Origin: Lachnospiraceae bacterium
Lineage (GTDB): Bacteria > Bacillota > Clostridia > Lachnospirales > Lachnospiraceae
Direction of reading: 5' to 3'
Length of the DNA stretch: 64,000 bases
NCBI GenBank assembly: GCA_009774215.1
Contig: VSNH01000004.1
Span: 1-64,000 of the forward strand
The notes beneath the pieces were generated by a model that was not told the origin of the DNA, searched no databases, and was given only the letters and a program-made list of their open reading frames with translations. Both the position numbers and the translations under genes were made by a program. Below are positions 32,109-40,560 of this stretch, in pieces; the stretch's first letter is position 1, and each line of letters opens with the position of its first letter.

Positions 32109-32534
32109 ATGAAAACCGATATGATCGATCGTGACGCATGGCACATAGTAGAAATCATTATTCGGAGATATCCATCATCCAAACAAGAATATAAAGAGTA
32201 CATAGATCAGGTAATGGCATCATCCTCGAATCCGGCTACGGGAGTGAGTTTATCGGAAGATTATAGCAAGCCGCAATCAGTTACAGAGGCAAAAGCCTTT
32301 AAAATGACATCGAAACGGGCAGAAAGACTAAAGAAAGAGATCGAGGCTGTGGAGCTGGTTTACAGGAATTTAAATGCAGAGGAGCAGAAAGTAATGAAGA
32401 CACGCTTCTGGTCGGATCAGCGCCGGAACATGCCTTATACCAAAATAGATAAGGTTGCATATTCCGAGCGGCAGATGAAGAGGATTGTAAAGAAGATCAT
32501 ATCGAAAGTCGGGGTATATCTGGGAGAAATCTAG
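32109..32534 (+). CDS. Candidate late-gene transcription regulator (RinA/ArpU-like)
   Basis: 141 residues. The C-terminal half has a sigma-region-4-like arrangement (LNAEEQKVMKTRFW, then YSERQMKRIVKKIISKVG). It is the last gene before the packaging genes (an IS and moron block now lie between), where late activators sit in Firmicutes phages. ATG 32121 is an alternative start. The TAG stop spans the IS630 boundary, but the same stop would exist without the IS. Confidence 0.6.
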   Translation: MKTDMIDRDAWHIVEIIIRRYPSSKQEYKEYIDQVMASSSNPATGVSLSEDYSKPQSVTEAKAFKMTSKRAERLKKEIEAVELVYRNLNAEEQKVMKTRFWSDQRRNMPYTKIDKVAYSERQMKRIVKKIISKVGVYLGEI

Positions 32535-33792
32535 TATAGCGTATTCAAAGTTTATGTGGAAAATCATATCTCAAGCTCATCCATTTTGTATGTCCAATGA
32601 TATACTACCGGATGTTCGTTGATTTCGGCAATATACTGATATATCCGTTCTTCCAGTTCCTCTTTGGAATCGACACGGATGCCCTTCAGACATTGCTTCC
32701 CCATCTTTCCAAAGAAACTTTCAATCAGGTTCAACCATGAACCATGCTTGGGTGTGAATACAAATTCAAACCTCCCCGGTCTTGTTGCAAGATATTTTTG
32801 AGTCTCTTTGGATGTATGGGCGGAATGGTTATCCAGGACAAGCCGTATTGTATCATGTTCCGGATACTTCGCATCAAGCTTACGGAGCCATGAAATGAAA
32901 TCCGAGCTTTTATGGGTATCACTTACAAGGGGGATAATTTCTCCCGTAAGCAGGTCCATTCCTGCAAGTAAGGACAATGTCCCCAGACGTTTATACTCAT
33001 AATCCCTTCCGACAGTACCGTGTGTCTGTGTCGGCGGAAGGTCCGGTGCTATGTTCTTAAGAGCCTGGATGCCAGGTTTCTCATCATAGGAGACAGTCAC
33101 TGTTTTGGGATCTTCCATGTTGATGACAAGATTCCCTTCTTTGTCAAAGCACATCTCTACCTGCTTATATACAAGGAGGACGTCATGCATTTTTGTCTCA
33201 AACTCGGGATCCTTCCGTTCAAGGTAATAGCTGATCTTATTGGGCTTTATTTCATTGCCTTCAAGAATGGAGCGAACAGTAGCATGGGAAATACTCTTCA
33301 ATTTGGGGTATCCCGCTTCTACGCAGCAGGACTGAATGTACTGCTGCAGCGTGCGGTATGTCCACAGTTCCTGTGCCCTGCCCAGATCCTTTGGCTTTGT
33401 GCATGCAATGTTGGTGACCCAGATCTTTTCCTCATCTGTTATGGAGTTTGGTTTACCAGACCGGGCAGCATCATTCATTGTATACTCAAGCCCTGCAGCT
33501 ATATATTTGTTGACGAAATTAGCTACTGTGTTAGGGTGGACACCGATTGTCTTCGCTATCTCAGTGTTGGACATTCCATCTGCGCTATAAAGGATAATTT
33601 TTGCGCGTTGTACCTTACAGTATTCCGCAGTCTGGGATCGAGCGATTTTTTCCAGAACCTCGCGGTCGTCATCTTTCAATATGATGTTTCCGTTTTTTTT
33701 GTTTCTGCCCATAGTTTTGTCCTCCATACCGGTTGATAAAACCACTATAGCAGATACACATTATTTACACAAGAACTTTCAATACGCTATAC
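32534..33792 (-). mobile_element. IS630-family insertion sequence
   Basis: 1,259-base element carrying one transposase gene. Ends read inward as GTATAGCGTATTCAAAGTTT (left) and GTATAGCGTATTGAAAGTTC (right), imperfect terminal inverted repeats. The element is flanked by TA on both sides (32532-32533 and 33793-33794), the target duplication expected for IS630/Tc1 elements. Inserted between two phage genes without breaking either. Confidence 0.9.
32564..33712 (-). CDS. IS630 family transposase
   Basis: 382 residues with an N-terminal helix-turn-helix (SNTEIAKTIGVHPNTVANFV), a second DNA-binding segment, and a DDE catalytic domain: SYDEKPG, LVLDNHSAHTS and HGSWLNLIESFF supply the acidic residues. 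Start ATG 33712 lies eight bases after GGAGG. The frame is full length, so it is probably active. Confidence 0.92.
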   Translation of the reverse strand: MGRNKKNGNIILKDDDREVLEKIARSQTAEYCKVQRAKIILYSADGMSNTEIAKTIGVHPNTVANFVNKYIAAGLEYTMNDAARSGKPNSITDEEKIWVTNIACTKPKDLGRAQELWTYRTLQQYIQSCCVEAGYPKLKSISHATVRSILEGNEIKPNKISYYLERKDPEFETKMHDVLLVYKQVEMCFDKEGNLVINMEDPKTVTVSYDEKPGIQALKNIAPDLPPTQTHGTVGRDYEYKRLGTLSLLAGMDLLTGEIIPLVSDTHKSSDFISWLRKLDAKYPEHDTIRLVLDNHSAHTSKETQKYLATRPGRFEFVFTPKHGSWLNLIESFFGKMGKQCLKGIRVDSKEELEERIYQYIAEINEHPVVYHWTYKMDELEI

Positions 33793-33811
33793 TAGTAGGG
33801 GAGGGGAGAGC

Positions 33812-34003
33812 ATGAGAAAGAATTTAAAGGAAGCCAGAGCAGCAGCAGGGCTAACACAGCAGCAGATGGCGGATAAGCTGAATATTGGGTTACGACATTA
33901 TAAAAAAATCGAGAGTGGAGAAAGTGAAGGAAGTATTCGAGTGTGGGACACATTGGAGGATATAACCGGGATTCACCAGAGGAAACTCCGTGAGACAGAG
34001 TAG
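33812..34003 (+). CDS. Small XRE helix-turn-helix protein
   Basis: 63 residues: NLKEARAAAGLTQQQMADKL, then NIGLRHYKKIESG, a single HTH domain. RBS GGGGAGGGGAGAGC. It precedes the type I toxin unit. May be a Cro-like or accessory regulator. Confidence 0.7.
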   Translation: MRKNLKEARAAAGLTQQQMADKLNIGLRHYKKIESGESEGSIRVWDTLEDITGIHQRKLRETE

Positions 34004-34004
34004 T

Positions 34005-34113
34005 TGCGCAAAAAACAGTGTTGTGATAGGATAAAAAACATGGGAGAACCATAGAGCCAAGGCGGCTGCCCTCCGTTTCGGAGGGGCTACCCTCCAGACG
34101 AAAGAAAGGAGGG
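34005..34113 (+). promoter_or_regulatory. Toxin promoter and RBS-sequestering leader
   Basis: TTGCGC (34005-34010), 17-base spacer, TAGGAT (34028-34033). The leader has CCCTCC (34069-34074) pairing with GGAGGG (34080-34085), and a second CCCTCC (34090-34095) able to pair with the toxin Shine-Dalgarno GGAGGG (34108-34113). Confidence 0.6.
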
Positions 34114-34212
34114 ATGCCAATGTATATTACATATGCGGACTTAGTCCAAGTTGGAATATTCATTGTCGCCCTTGTGGGGCTGTGTTACACAGTCTTCAAG
34201 GGAAAAAGATAG
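34114..34212 (+). CDS. Type I holin-like toxin peptide
   Basis: 32-residue peptide (starts MPMYITYADLVQVGIFIVAL) with one membrane helix and a basic tail FKGKR, matching the putative holin-like toxin family of Firmicutes prophages. Such peptides damage the membrane when their antisense RNA is lost. RBS GAAAGGAGGG is potentially masked by the leader. A convergent antisense RNA covers the 3' side. Confidence 0.75.
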   Translation: MPMYITYADLVQVGIFIVALVGLCYTVFKGKR

Positions 34213-34300
34213 CCGCCACTACCACCAATAGTGACGGCTGTTAACATATAACAGTTTATACATTGTTGAGGGTAGCCGCATCTATGGTTTTCCCTCGTTA
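34200..34300 (-). ncRNA. Antisense RNA antitoxin candidate
   Basis: A minus-strand promoter, TTGAAA (complement of 34329-34334), 17-base spacer, TATATT (34306-34311), would start near 34300. Transcription ends at the hairpin AGCCGTCACTA/TAGTGGCGGCT (34211-34239), followed on this strand by ATCTTTTT. The RNA overlaps the 3' untranslated part and stop of the toxin mRNA, the usual RatA/SR4-type layout. Confidence 0.6.
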
Positions 34301-34330
34301 CGTTCAATATAACACAGTAGCCCAGTCATT

Positions 34331-34567
34331 TCAAGCATTTTCCTCCAAGTTGATTCCATGAGCACGAAGAAAATTATCTCGGCCAAGAAGATAATCTATG
34401 GAGACATCTAAGATATCGGCAAGCAAAATAAGCCCGTCAAGGGTCGGTTTAGCATCATTACTTTCATATTTTCGATAATTTCTAATACCTGTATGAAGTT
34501 GGGTTGCCATATATTGGGCCGTATAGCCTCTGAGTTTACGCATTTCTTTAAGACGAGTACTGAACAT
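34331..34567 (-). CDS. XRE family repressor of the antirepressor module
   Basis: 78 residues with an N-terminal HTH (RLKEMRKLRGYTAQYMATQL, HTGIRNYRKYES) and a C-terminal ILADILDVSIDYLLGRDN segment typical of XRE regulators. It is divergent from the ORF6N gene. Two GTGCCA..TGGCAC palindromes in between are its likely operators. Confidence 0.85.
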   Translation of the reverse strand: MFSTRLKEMRKLRGYTAQYMATQLHTGIRNYRKYESNDAKPTLDGLILLADILDVSIDYLLGRDNFLRAHGINLEENA

Positions 34568-34591
34568 ATTCTATAAACTCCTAAGATGTTC

Positions 34592-34651
34592 TTGACATTA
34601 TAAATATAGTGCCATATAATGGCACAAAAGAATAGTGCCACACAATGGCAC
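34592..34651 (+). promoter_or_regulatory. Promoter with two operator palindromes
   Basis: TTGACA (34592-34597), 17-base spacer, TATAAT (34615-34620). The -10 box lies inside GTGCCATATAATGGCAC (34609-34625). A second palindrome GTGCCACACAATGGCAC is at 34635-34651, 26 bases on. Confidence 0.85.
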
Positions 34652-34669
34652 TAAAAGGAGGAGAGTTCA

Positions 34670-35374
34670 ATGAATAATTTACAGGCAGTAGAAGTTAAAG
34701 GGCAGCGCGTATTAACTAGTGAACAGCTTGCGGAAGCATATGAGACTGATTTAGGTCGCATAAAGAAAAATTTTAACTATAATCGAATGAGATTTGTAGA
34801 AGGCAAGCACTATATTTCACTTACTGGAAATGAATTGAGAGATTTTAAGAACAAGGTAACAAATTCGGACCTTGTGGCAAAACAGGCTAAAATGCTGTAT
34901 CTCTGGACAGAGAAAGGCGCATTACTCCACGCCAAAAGCCTCAACACTGATAAAGCATGGGAAGTATACGAGTATCTTGTAGACTTCTACTTCCGAGCGA
35001 AGGAGGAAAAGCCGGAGACAGCACAGGAGCGGCAGACGTCAGAGAAAAAGGCTGTAATACCAGTAAATACCCGGACGGAGAAGGTGCCGGAGGCTATTGA
35101 GGCGAAGACAAGGACGATTCCTGTGTATGGGTTGAACCCAGCTAAGAGGATGGTAGTGGACATTCCGAGAAATGCGGAAGCATTACAGCTGATCGGGGAG
35201 ATGCGCAAATATCTGACAGGGATGGATGCGCTGCTTGATACATACTGTATGTTTTTGCCGGAGGAGGAGTTTAAAAAGATGGCTTATGCAGTACAGGGAA
35301 TGGCGGGTAAGATATCGAGAACGGCGCTTTTCCTGTATACATTCAAACCGCACATTGTTGAGGAATATATGTAA
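34670..35374 (+). CDS. ORF6N-domain antirepressor
   Basis: 234 residues with an N-terminal ORF6N/KilA-type DNA-binding domain (QAVEVKGQRVLTSEQLAEAY, NRMRFVEGKHYISLTG, AKMLYLWTEKGALLHAKSLN) and a C-terminal helical part. Such proteins counter prophage repressors on induction. Controlled by the strong promoter whose -10 lies in the XRE operator. RBS AAAAGGAGGAGAG. Confidence 0.85.
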   Translation: MNNLQAVEVKGQRVLTSEQLAEAYETDLGRIKKNFNYNRMRFVEGKHYISLTGNELRDFKNKVTNSDLVAKQAKMLYLWTEKGALLHAKSLNTDKAWEVYEYLVDFYFRAKEEKPETAQERQTSEKKAVIPVNTRTEKVPEAIEAKTRTIPVYGLNPAKRMVVDIPRNAEALQLIGEMRKYLTGMDALLDTYCMFLPEEEFKKMAYAVQGMAGKISRTALFLYTFKPHIVEEYM

Positions 35375-35389
35375 TAAAACAAAAAGATG

Positions 35390-35418
35390 TTGACATATGG
35401 TTAACCATATGATATTAT
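35390..35418 (+). promoter_or_regulatory. Promoter with an 18-base operator palindrome in the spacer
   Basis: TTGACA (35390-35395), 17-base spacer, TATTAT (35413-35418). CATATGGTTAACCATATG (35394-35411) is a perfect palindrome filling the spacer. Confidence 0.8.
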
Positions 35419-35443
35419 ATAATTGTAAGGAGGTGAGAGACAG

Positions 35444-35554
35444 GTGAGCAAAAATAAAAAGTCCGACAGCACATATAAGAGCTGGCTACTCGGTGCACTG
35501 ACGGACTTGGTTATCGGAATCATTCTACTGATTCTCGACAAGCTGTTAAGCTGA
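35444..35554 (+). CDS. Small hydrophobic peptide
   Basis: 36 residues from GTG behind AAGGAGGTGAGAGACAG: a polar start MSKNKKSDSTYKSW and a membrane helix LLGALTDLVIGIILLILDKL. A stem (ACAGGAGGGCGAAAGCCCTTCCTGT, 35554-35578) follows. A toxin-like or membrane-signalling role is possible. Promoter carries a tight operator palindrome. Confidence 0.6.
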   Translation: MSKNKKSDSTYKSWLLGALTDLVIGIILLILDKLLS

Positions 35555-35700
35555 CAGGAGGGCGAAAGCCCTTCCTGTTACCTAAACTATACCATGGAAG
35601 CTCATCTGTGTAAATATGTTATTAAAGTTAGGAATCTTTTTTATCACAATCGGAGTTGTGAAGCTAATCTATGCGGGGATCGTGAAAAGGAGGGAGAGTC

Positions 35701-35916
35701 GTGCCGAAAGGTAATCCGTCGAAACAGACGATAGCCAGTGAGAAGTACCAGAAGAAAGCGGGTTACATGACTAAGGGATTCAAGCTGAAACGGGATACTG
35801 TTGAACAATTTGAGGAGGCCTGTGACCGGGCAGGCCGGTCTCAGGCAGAGGTGATCCGAGAGTTTATGGAGGAGTTCATAAAACGGAACGGGGAGAATGA
35901 TAATGAAACAAAGTGA
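35701..35916 (+). CDS. Ribbon-helix-helix protein
   Basis: 71 residues, GTG start behind AGGGAGAG. KGFKLKRDTVEQFEEAC and GRSQAEVIREFMEEFIKRN form an Arc/CopG-type ribbon-helix-helix, so it probably binds DNA as a dimer. Confidence 0.7.
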   Translation: MPKGNPSKQTIASEKYQKKAGYMTKGFKLKRDTVEQFEEACDRAGRSQAEVIREFMEEFIKRNGENDNETK

Positions 35917-36166
35917 ACATGTGACATTTTGCAAATGTGGATGCGGAAATGGAGTCGTTTTAAAGTTTGACGATGAGGATAATGAGTTTTCGCTACAGCT
36001 TGTAAGCGATAGTTTTTATTTTAGGCAGGATAAAGGGAAAATGTCATTAAAAGAAAAACTTAAACGTATTTGGTATATCATCAGGGGTAAAGAATATTGT
36101 TACTTCGATATTCTAATTGATAAAAATGAGCTACAGGAATTTAAACAATTTGTGGCAAGAATGTAA
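35903..36166 (+). CDS. Small hypothetical protein with a Cys cluster
   Basis: 87 residues. CKCGCGNG near the N-terminus resembles a metal-binding turn, then a beta-rich body and a C-terminal helix (DKNELQEFKQFVARM). The gene overlaps the ribbon-helix-helix gene by 14 bases. Not recognised. Confidence 0.55.
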   Translation: MKQSEHVTFCKCGCGNGVVLKFDDEDNEFSLQLVSDSFYFRQDKGKMSLKEKLKRIWYIIRGKEYCYFDILIDKNELQEFKQFVARM

Positions 36167-36265
36167 AGGGAAAAAATTAAATAATAAAAAGATGGCATGA
36201 TTTTGCATTACTACATGTGGTATTATAGTAGCATGATATAGTGAAGAAAGGGAACAAAAGGCGGA

Positions 36266-36291
36266 AAACATCAGAGAAATCTGGTGTTTTT
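36266..36291 (+). terminator. Terminator before the packaging genes
   Basis: ACATCAGA-GAAA-TCTGGTGT stem followed by TTTTTTG. The rest of 36167-36434 holds no gene; GC-rich palindromic sequence (36320-36360) and a poly-A tract precede the small terminase. Confidence 0.7.
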
Positions 36292-36434
36292 TGTTTGCCT
36301 GGGCATGTCGTAGGTACTTCCCCACCCATACCCGGGGTGCGGGTCGGGGAAGGCGCAGCCTTTTTCTCTTTTTCAGAAAAAAATTTAGGGTACTTCCTTC
36401 CGCTTTTGGAGGAGCAAAAGGAGGCAATGCAGAT

Positions 36435-36968
36435 GTGGAAGTAAGCCAGAAAGAATTATCTCAGTGTCTTGGCATCTCAACCCGCAGAATCCGCCAGCTA
36501 CGGGAGGAAGGAGTGTTTTGCCGGAGGGACGGAAAAGCGACGGGATATAACCTAGAAAGATGCGTTCAAGAATACATTGATTACAAGGTAAATGCGGAAA
36601 TGGGAAGGAGTGCATCTATCTCGAAGGAGGAAGTGCAGGCTCAGCATGAGGAAGTGAAAAAACAGATTTCGCTTTTGAAGCTGAGAAAGATGCGGAGGGA
36701 ACTTCACGAGGCAGCAGATGTGGAAGGCTTTCTGTCTGACATGCTATTGAGGTTCCGTAACCGCATGCTGGCTGTTTCCCCACGGGTGGCAATGAAGGCG
36801 GTGGGGGAGACTGATTTGGGCAGATTGACGGAGATCATACAGAAAGAGATGCTGGCAACTTTGGAGGAACTGTCGGAATATGACCCTGACGAAATAGACG
36901 GGATTGCGATACAGGATTACGAGGATGACGAAGAGGAGACAGCGGATGACGGGGAGGCACTAGAGTGA
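36435..36968 (+). CDS. Terminase small subunit (Nu1-like)
   Basis: 177 residues. The N-terminal winged HTH (VSQKELSQCLGISTRRIRQL) matches Nu1-type small subunits that bind cos and start packaging. A long helical middle and an acidic C-terminus (DYEDDEEETADDGEALE) follow, the latter probably touching the large subunit. GTG 36435 is chosen because AAAGGAGG lies 10 bases upstream; the upstream frame is not protein-like. Overlaps terL by four bases. Confidence 0.8.
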   Translation: MEVSQKELSQCLGISTRRIRQLREEGVFCRRDGKATGYNLERCVQEYIDYKVNAEMGRSASISKEEVQAQHEEVKKQISLLKLRKMRRELHEAADVEGFLSDMLLRFRNRMLAVSPRVAMKAVGETDLGRLTEIIQKEMLATLEELSEYDPDEIDGIAIQDYEDDEEETADDGEALE

Positions 36969-38827
36969 GCCAAAGATCGAGGTCACGCATAAAGACAAAA
37001 AAACTGTTTCAGAGGGTAATAAAACAGACCCTGGTACCGCCGGAACAACTGCCCATATCTGAGTGGGCGGAAAAGTACAGGGTACTGGATGAGGCGAGCA
37101 ACATTTCGGGGCGGTGGTCAAACAGCATAACGCCTTATCTCGTCGGAATCATGGACACATATCTGGATCCGCATGTGAGGGAGATTTATTTCTGTAAGTC
37201 CACGCAGATAGGCGGCACGGAGGCAATGATCAACATTTTGTGCTACATTCTGATGATGCTGCCAGCGCCGACAATGATCGTATACCCGAGCGACGATTTG
37301 GCAAAGGATATATCGAACGGGAAACTGAAACCGGCATTCCGGCTGATCCCAGAAATAAAGAAGATATTTCTGGAAACAAAGTCAAAACAGTTGTTGCTGA
37401 AATTCAAAAGGATGTCCGTTTATCTGCGCGGTGCAGAATCACCGGCAAAACTGGCATCAGTGGCAATCAAATATCTTTTTTTTGATGAGATCGACAAGAT
37501 GGGCGGGGCAAGCCAGAAGGAGGCCTCGCCTTATGATCTGGCAAAAGAAAGGTTGAAAACATACAGCTCACAGAGCAAATTATATGCATGTTCTACACCG
37601 ACATTAAAAACAAATTATATATGGCGGCTTCACGAAAGTGCGGACGAGGTGCGGCATTACTTTGTACCATGCCCGCATTGTAGGGAAATGATTGAACTCC
37701 GATTCAAGCAGATTATATTTGACAAGGATGAAGACAAGACACTGAGCCCATACGAAAGGGCGCAGAGTGCGGTTTATGTCTGCCAAGAGTGCGGTTGCGT
37801 GATCACTAACGCAGACAAGCCGGGTATGCTCTTAAAAGGGGAGTGGCGGGTAGTAAAAAAGAGGGGGAAGGGGAAGCCGAAAACCGTCGGATTCTGGATC
37901 AATTCGCTTTACAGCGTTTTTGTTTCATGGGAGGCGGTAGCGGAAGAATTTTTAAAAACAAAAGATGACCCGGAAGACTTTCAGAACTTTGTCAACAGCT
38001 GGCTTGCAGAACCATGGGAGGACACGAAGCTTAAGACCAGCGCCGATCTGGTGATGGAGCGGCGGACGGAACTGGAAGAGGGCATTCTTCCAGAGTGGAC
38101 GAAGCTGCTTACGGGAGGCGTGGACGTACAGGAAAACTGCCTGTACTGGACGATCCGGGCATGGGGCAATTTTTCAACAAGCCAAAACGTGATACATGGG
38201 CAGGCGTTTTCCTACCGCGAAGTGGAGCGGTACATGAATTTAAAGTATGCCACGAATGACGGCACGGAGATGATCGTCGGTCTGGCTCTGGTGGATTCCG
38301 GCGACCAGACCGATGATGTTTATGATTTCTGTATGAATAATACAGACTGGGCTCTACCATGCAAAGGGGCGTCAAAACCGATGCAGTCACATTACAGGAT
38401 GTCGAGGGTAAACAAGCCGGACAGCAAGGCATATGGAATGCAGTTAGTGCTTGTGGATGGCGGTAAATACAAGGATATGATTGCCGCGAGGATGCAGCGC
38501 GAAAACGGGGAAGGCTCATGGATGGTTCACAAGGACTGCGATCAGGAGTATGCGGAACAGGTAACGGCAGAGCACAAAGTCAGCGTCCGCATGAGCAATG
38601 GGAAAAAGAAACTGGCATGGGTGAAGAAAACAACCCATGCGGCGAACCACTACCTTGATGCGGAGGTTTACGCTTATGCGGCAGCGGACATTAAGGGCGT
38701 CAGATCACTGCATTTAGAAGAGATGGACGAGAAGGAAAGAATGGCAGTGAAGCAGAAGACGCAGATGGAAAAGGATAGCCCGGAAGAAAGCTGGATCAAA
38801 GCAAATGAACACTGGATTGAAGGGTAG
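36965..38827 (+). CDS. Terminase large subunit, GpA family
   Basis: 620-residue packaging motor. The ATPase has a modified Walker A (CKSTQIGGTEAM, about 77-88) and Walker B (YLFFDEIDK, 170-178), and the C-terminal nuclease half includes GVDVQENCLYWTIRAWG and LALVDSGDQTDDVYDF. The GpA type is usually linked to cos cleavage. Together with the small subunit it forms the packaging enzyme. Confidence 0.93.
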   Translation: MSQRSRSRIKTKKLFQRVIKQTLVPPEQLPISEWAEKYRVLDEASNISGRWSNSITPYLVGIMDTYLDPHVREIYFCKSTQIGGTEAMINILCYILMMLPAPTMIVYPSDDLAKDISNGKLKPAFRLIPEIKKIFLETKSKQLLLKFKRMSVYLRGAESPAKLASVAIKYLFFDEIDKMGGASQKEASPYDLAKERLKTYSSQSKLYACSTPTLKTNYIWRLHESADEVRHYFVPCPHCREMIELRFKQIIFDKDEDKTLSPYERAQSAVYVCQECGCVITNADKPGMLLKGEWRVVKKRGKGKPKTVGFWINSLYSVFVSWEAVAEEFLKTKDDPEDFQNFVNSWLAEPWEDTKLKTSADLVMERRTELEEGILPEWTKLLTGGVDVQENCLYWTIRAWGNFSTSQNVIHGQAFSYREVERYMNLKYATNDGTEMIVGLALVDSGDQTDDVYDFCMNNTDWALPCKGASKPMQSHYRMSRVNKPDSKAYGMQLVLVDGGKYKDMIAARMQRENGEGSWMVHKDCDQEYAEQVTAEHKVSVRMSNGKKKLAWVKKTTHAANHYLDAEVYAYAAADIKGVRSLHLEEMDEKERMAVKQKTQMEKDSPEESWIKANEHWIEG

Positions 38828-38833
38828 GGTATT

Positions 38834-39055
38834 ATGGGAAAAGATTTGACGGCGGAGCAGAGACTGATCGAGGTAAACAATGCAATCAGCAATATACTTG
38901 TAGGAGGGCAGTCTTACAAGATAGGATCAAGAAGTCTGACCCGTGCTGATCTGGACACGCTGTTAGCTATGCAGAGGGATTTACAGGCGCAGCTGGCTAA
39001 TCAGAATGATGGTCTGATGGATAGCACTTATCTTGGAGTTTTTGACGGGAGGTAA
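38834..39055 (+). CDS. gpW-like head-tail joining protein
   Basis: 73 residues. LIEVNNAISNILVGGQSYKI and SRSLTRADLDTLLAMQRDL are typical of gpW/DUF6148-type small head-completion proteins found between terL and portal genes. Acts when DNA-filled heads receive the tail. Confidence 0.75.
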   Translation: MGKDLTAEQRLIEVNNAISNILVGGQSYKIGSRSLTRADLDTLLAMQRDLQAQLANQNDGLMDSTYLGVFDGR

Positions 39056-39057
39056 AC

Positions 39058-40560
39058 ATGAATGTACTGGATAATGTGATATCGTTTTTCGCCCCGGAGT
39101 GGGGTGCAAGACGGGCGGCATGGCGGAGATATGGGGATGAGATAAGGAACTATGACGCGGCGGGATATGGGAACGGGAGTGCAAGCTGGCGGGCAGTGAA
39201 TCAGTCTGCGGAGATAACGGACAGATACAGCCGGGAGACGGTCAGGGCAAGGGCAAGGGATCTCGAAAGAAATTCGGATATGCTTAATTCTGTTGTCAGC
39301 GCATTTAAGAGGAATGTTTTTGGCAGCGGTTATGCGCTTACACCCAAGACTGAGGAAGCGGAGACAGATAGGGTACTGGCAGCAGCATGGAAACGGTGGT
39401 GCAAGAAACAAAACTGTGATGTGACAGGAACGCAGTGTTTCAACCAGATCATGCGGATGTGTGTACAGCGGAAAAAGGTTGACGGCGGGATATTTATACT
39501 GAAAAGGTACACGGATCAGGGATTTATTCCATTCCAGGTACAGACATTGGAGGTGGATGAACTTGACGTGTCACAGATCATGCCAAGGGACAAGGGCAAT
39601 AAAGTAGTGGGCGGCATTGAATACAACAGATGGAACCGTCCGATGGGATACTGGTTCAGACAGTATGATATCGAGGGATCGCAGATTTTGAATCCAGTTT
39701 ATGTGGAGGCGAAAGATGTGATCTTTTATTTTACAAAAAGAAGACCGTCCCAGATCCGGGAGATGTCGGATCTGGGACAGACGGTGACAAGAATCCGTGA
39801 TACAAACGAATTTATGACGGCGGTATCGGTAAAGGAGCGGATTGCGGCATGTCTTGCGGTTTTTGTTAAAAAGACGGATCCCAGTAGCGGACCGGGGCGG
39901 GGAGGCAGGGTAACCGGCGAGGGAAAGGCATCCTATGAGGGAAAAACAATCGTTCCGGGGATGATCCGGGAACTGGCTCCGGGCGACGGAATTGAGATAG
40001 TAAATCCAAATGGGCAGGCAACCGATGCCGCAACGTATATTAAGCTGATGCAGCACATGATAGGAGCCGGACAGGGGCTGTCATATGAGGCAACCAGCAG
40101 GGATATGTCCCAGACAAATTACTCCTCGGCAAGACAGGGAATGATCGAGGACGGGCTGACCTATGCGGACGAAAAGGAGCTGTTGCTGGAAATTATGGAT
40201 GAAATTTACGAGACGTTCGTGATATCCTGCGTGCTCACTGGAATCGTAAACGTGAAAGACTTCTGGTCAAAGAAGGACAGATATCTTGCACATAAGTGGA
40301 CGGAAGCGCCCAAGAAGTGGATTGACCCGGCGAAAGAGGCAACGGCGAATAAGATTGCGATTGCCACGGGTCAGAAAACATTTAAAGAGATATCCGCGGA
40401 AAACGGCAGGGATTGGAGAGAGCAGATGGAGGATATTCTGGAGGTCTTGGAGTACGCGGAAAACAAAGGATTAAATATGGGAGGTGTGATGTTTGGGAAC
40501 GAATCACTATACAAAAATAAACAGAAGGTCGGCGCCGGAAACGGGAAGGGCAAGCCGTGA
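39058..40560 (+). CDS. Portal protein, lambda gpB family
   Basis: 500 residues forming the dodecameric DNA gate at the head vertex. Lambda-type portal features include the ARARDLERNSDMLNSVVSAF N-terminal segment, RIRDTNEFMTAVSVKERIAA and SYEATSRDMSQTNYSSARQG. Begins two bases after the gpW-like gene, RBS GGGAGGTAAAC. Overlaps the capsid fusion gene by 68 bases. Confidence 0.93.
   Translation: MNVLDNVISFFAPEWGARRAAWRRYGDEIRNYDAAGYGNGSASWRAVNQSAEITDRYSRETVRARARDLERNSDMLNSVVSAFKRNVFGSGYALTPKTEEAETDRVLAAAWKRWCKKQNCDVTGTQCFNQIMRMCVQRKKVDGGIFILKRYTDQGFIPFQVQTLEVDELDVSQIMPRDKGNKVVGGIEYNRWNRPMGYWFRQYDIEGSQILNPVYVEAKDVIFYFTKRRPSQIREMSDLGQTVTRIRDTNEFMTAVSVKERIAACLAVFVKKTDPSSGPGRGGRVTGEGKASYEGKTIVPGMIRELAPGDGIEIVNPNGQATDAATYIKLMQHMIGAGQGLSYEATSRDMSQTNYSSARQGMIEDGLTYADEKELLLEIMDEIYETFVISCVLTGIVNVKDFWSKKDRYLAHKWTEAPKKWIDPAKEATANKIAIATGQKTFKEISAENGRDWREQMEDILEVLEYAENKGLNMGGVMFGNESLYKNKQKVGAGNGKGKP

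Noticed and set aside
33020..33736. Plus-strand open frame of 238 codons
   Set aside because: Antisense of the IS630 transposase gene, which has all catalytic motifs.
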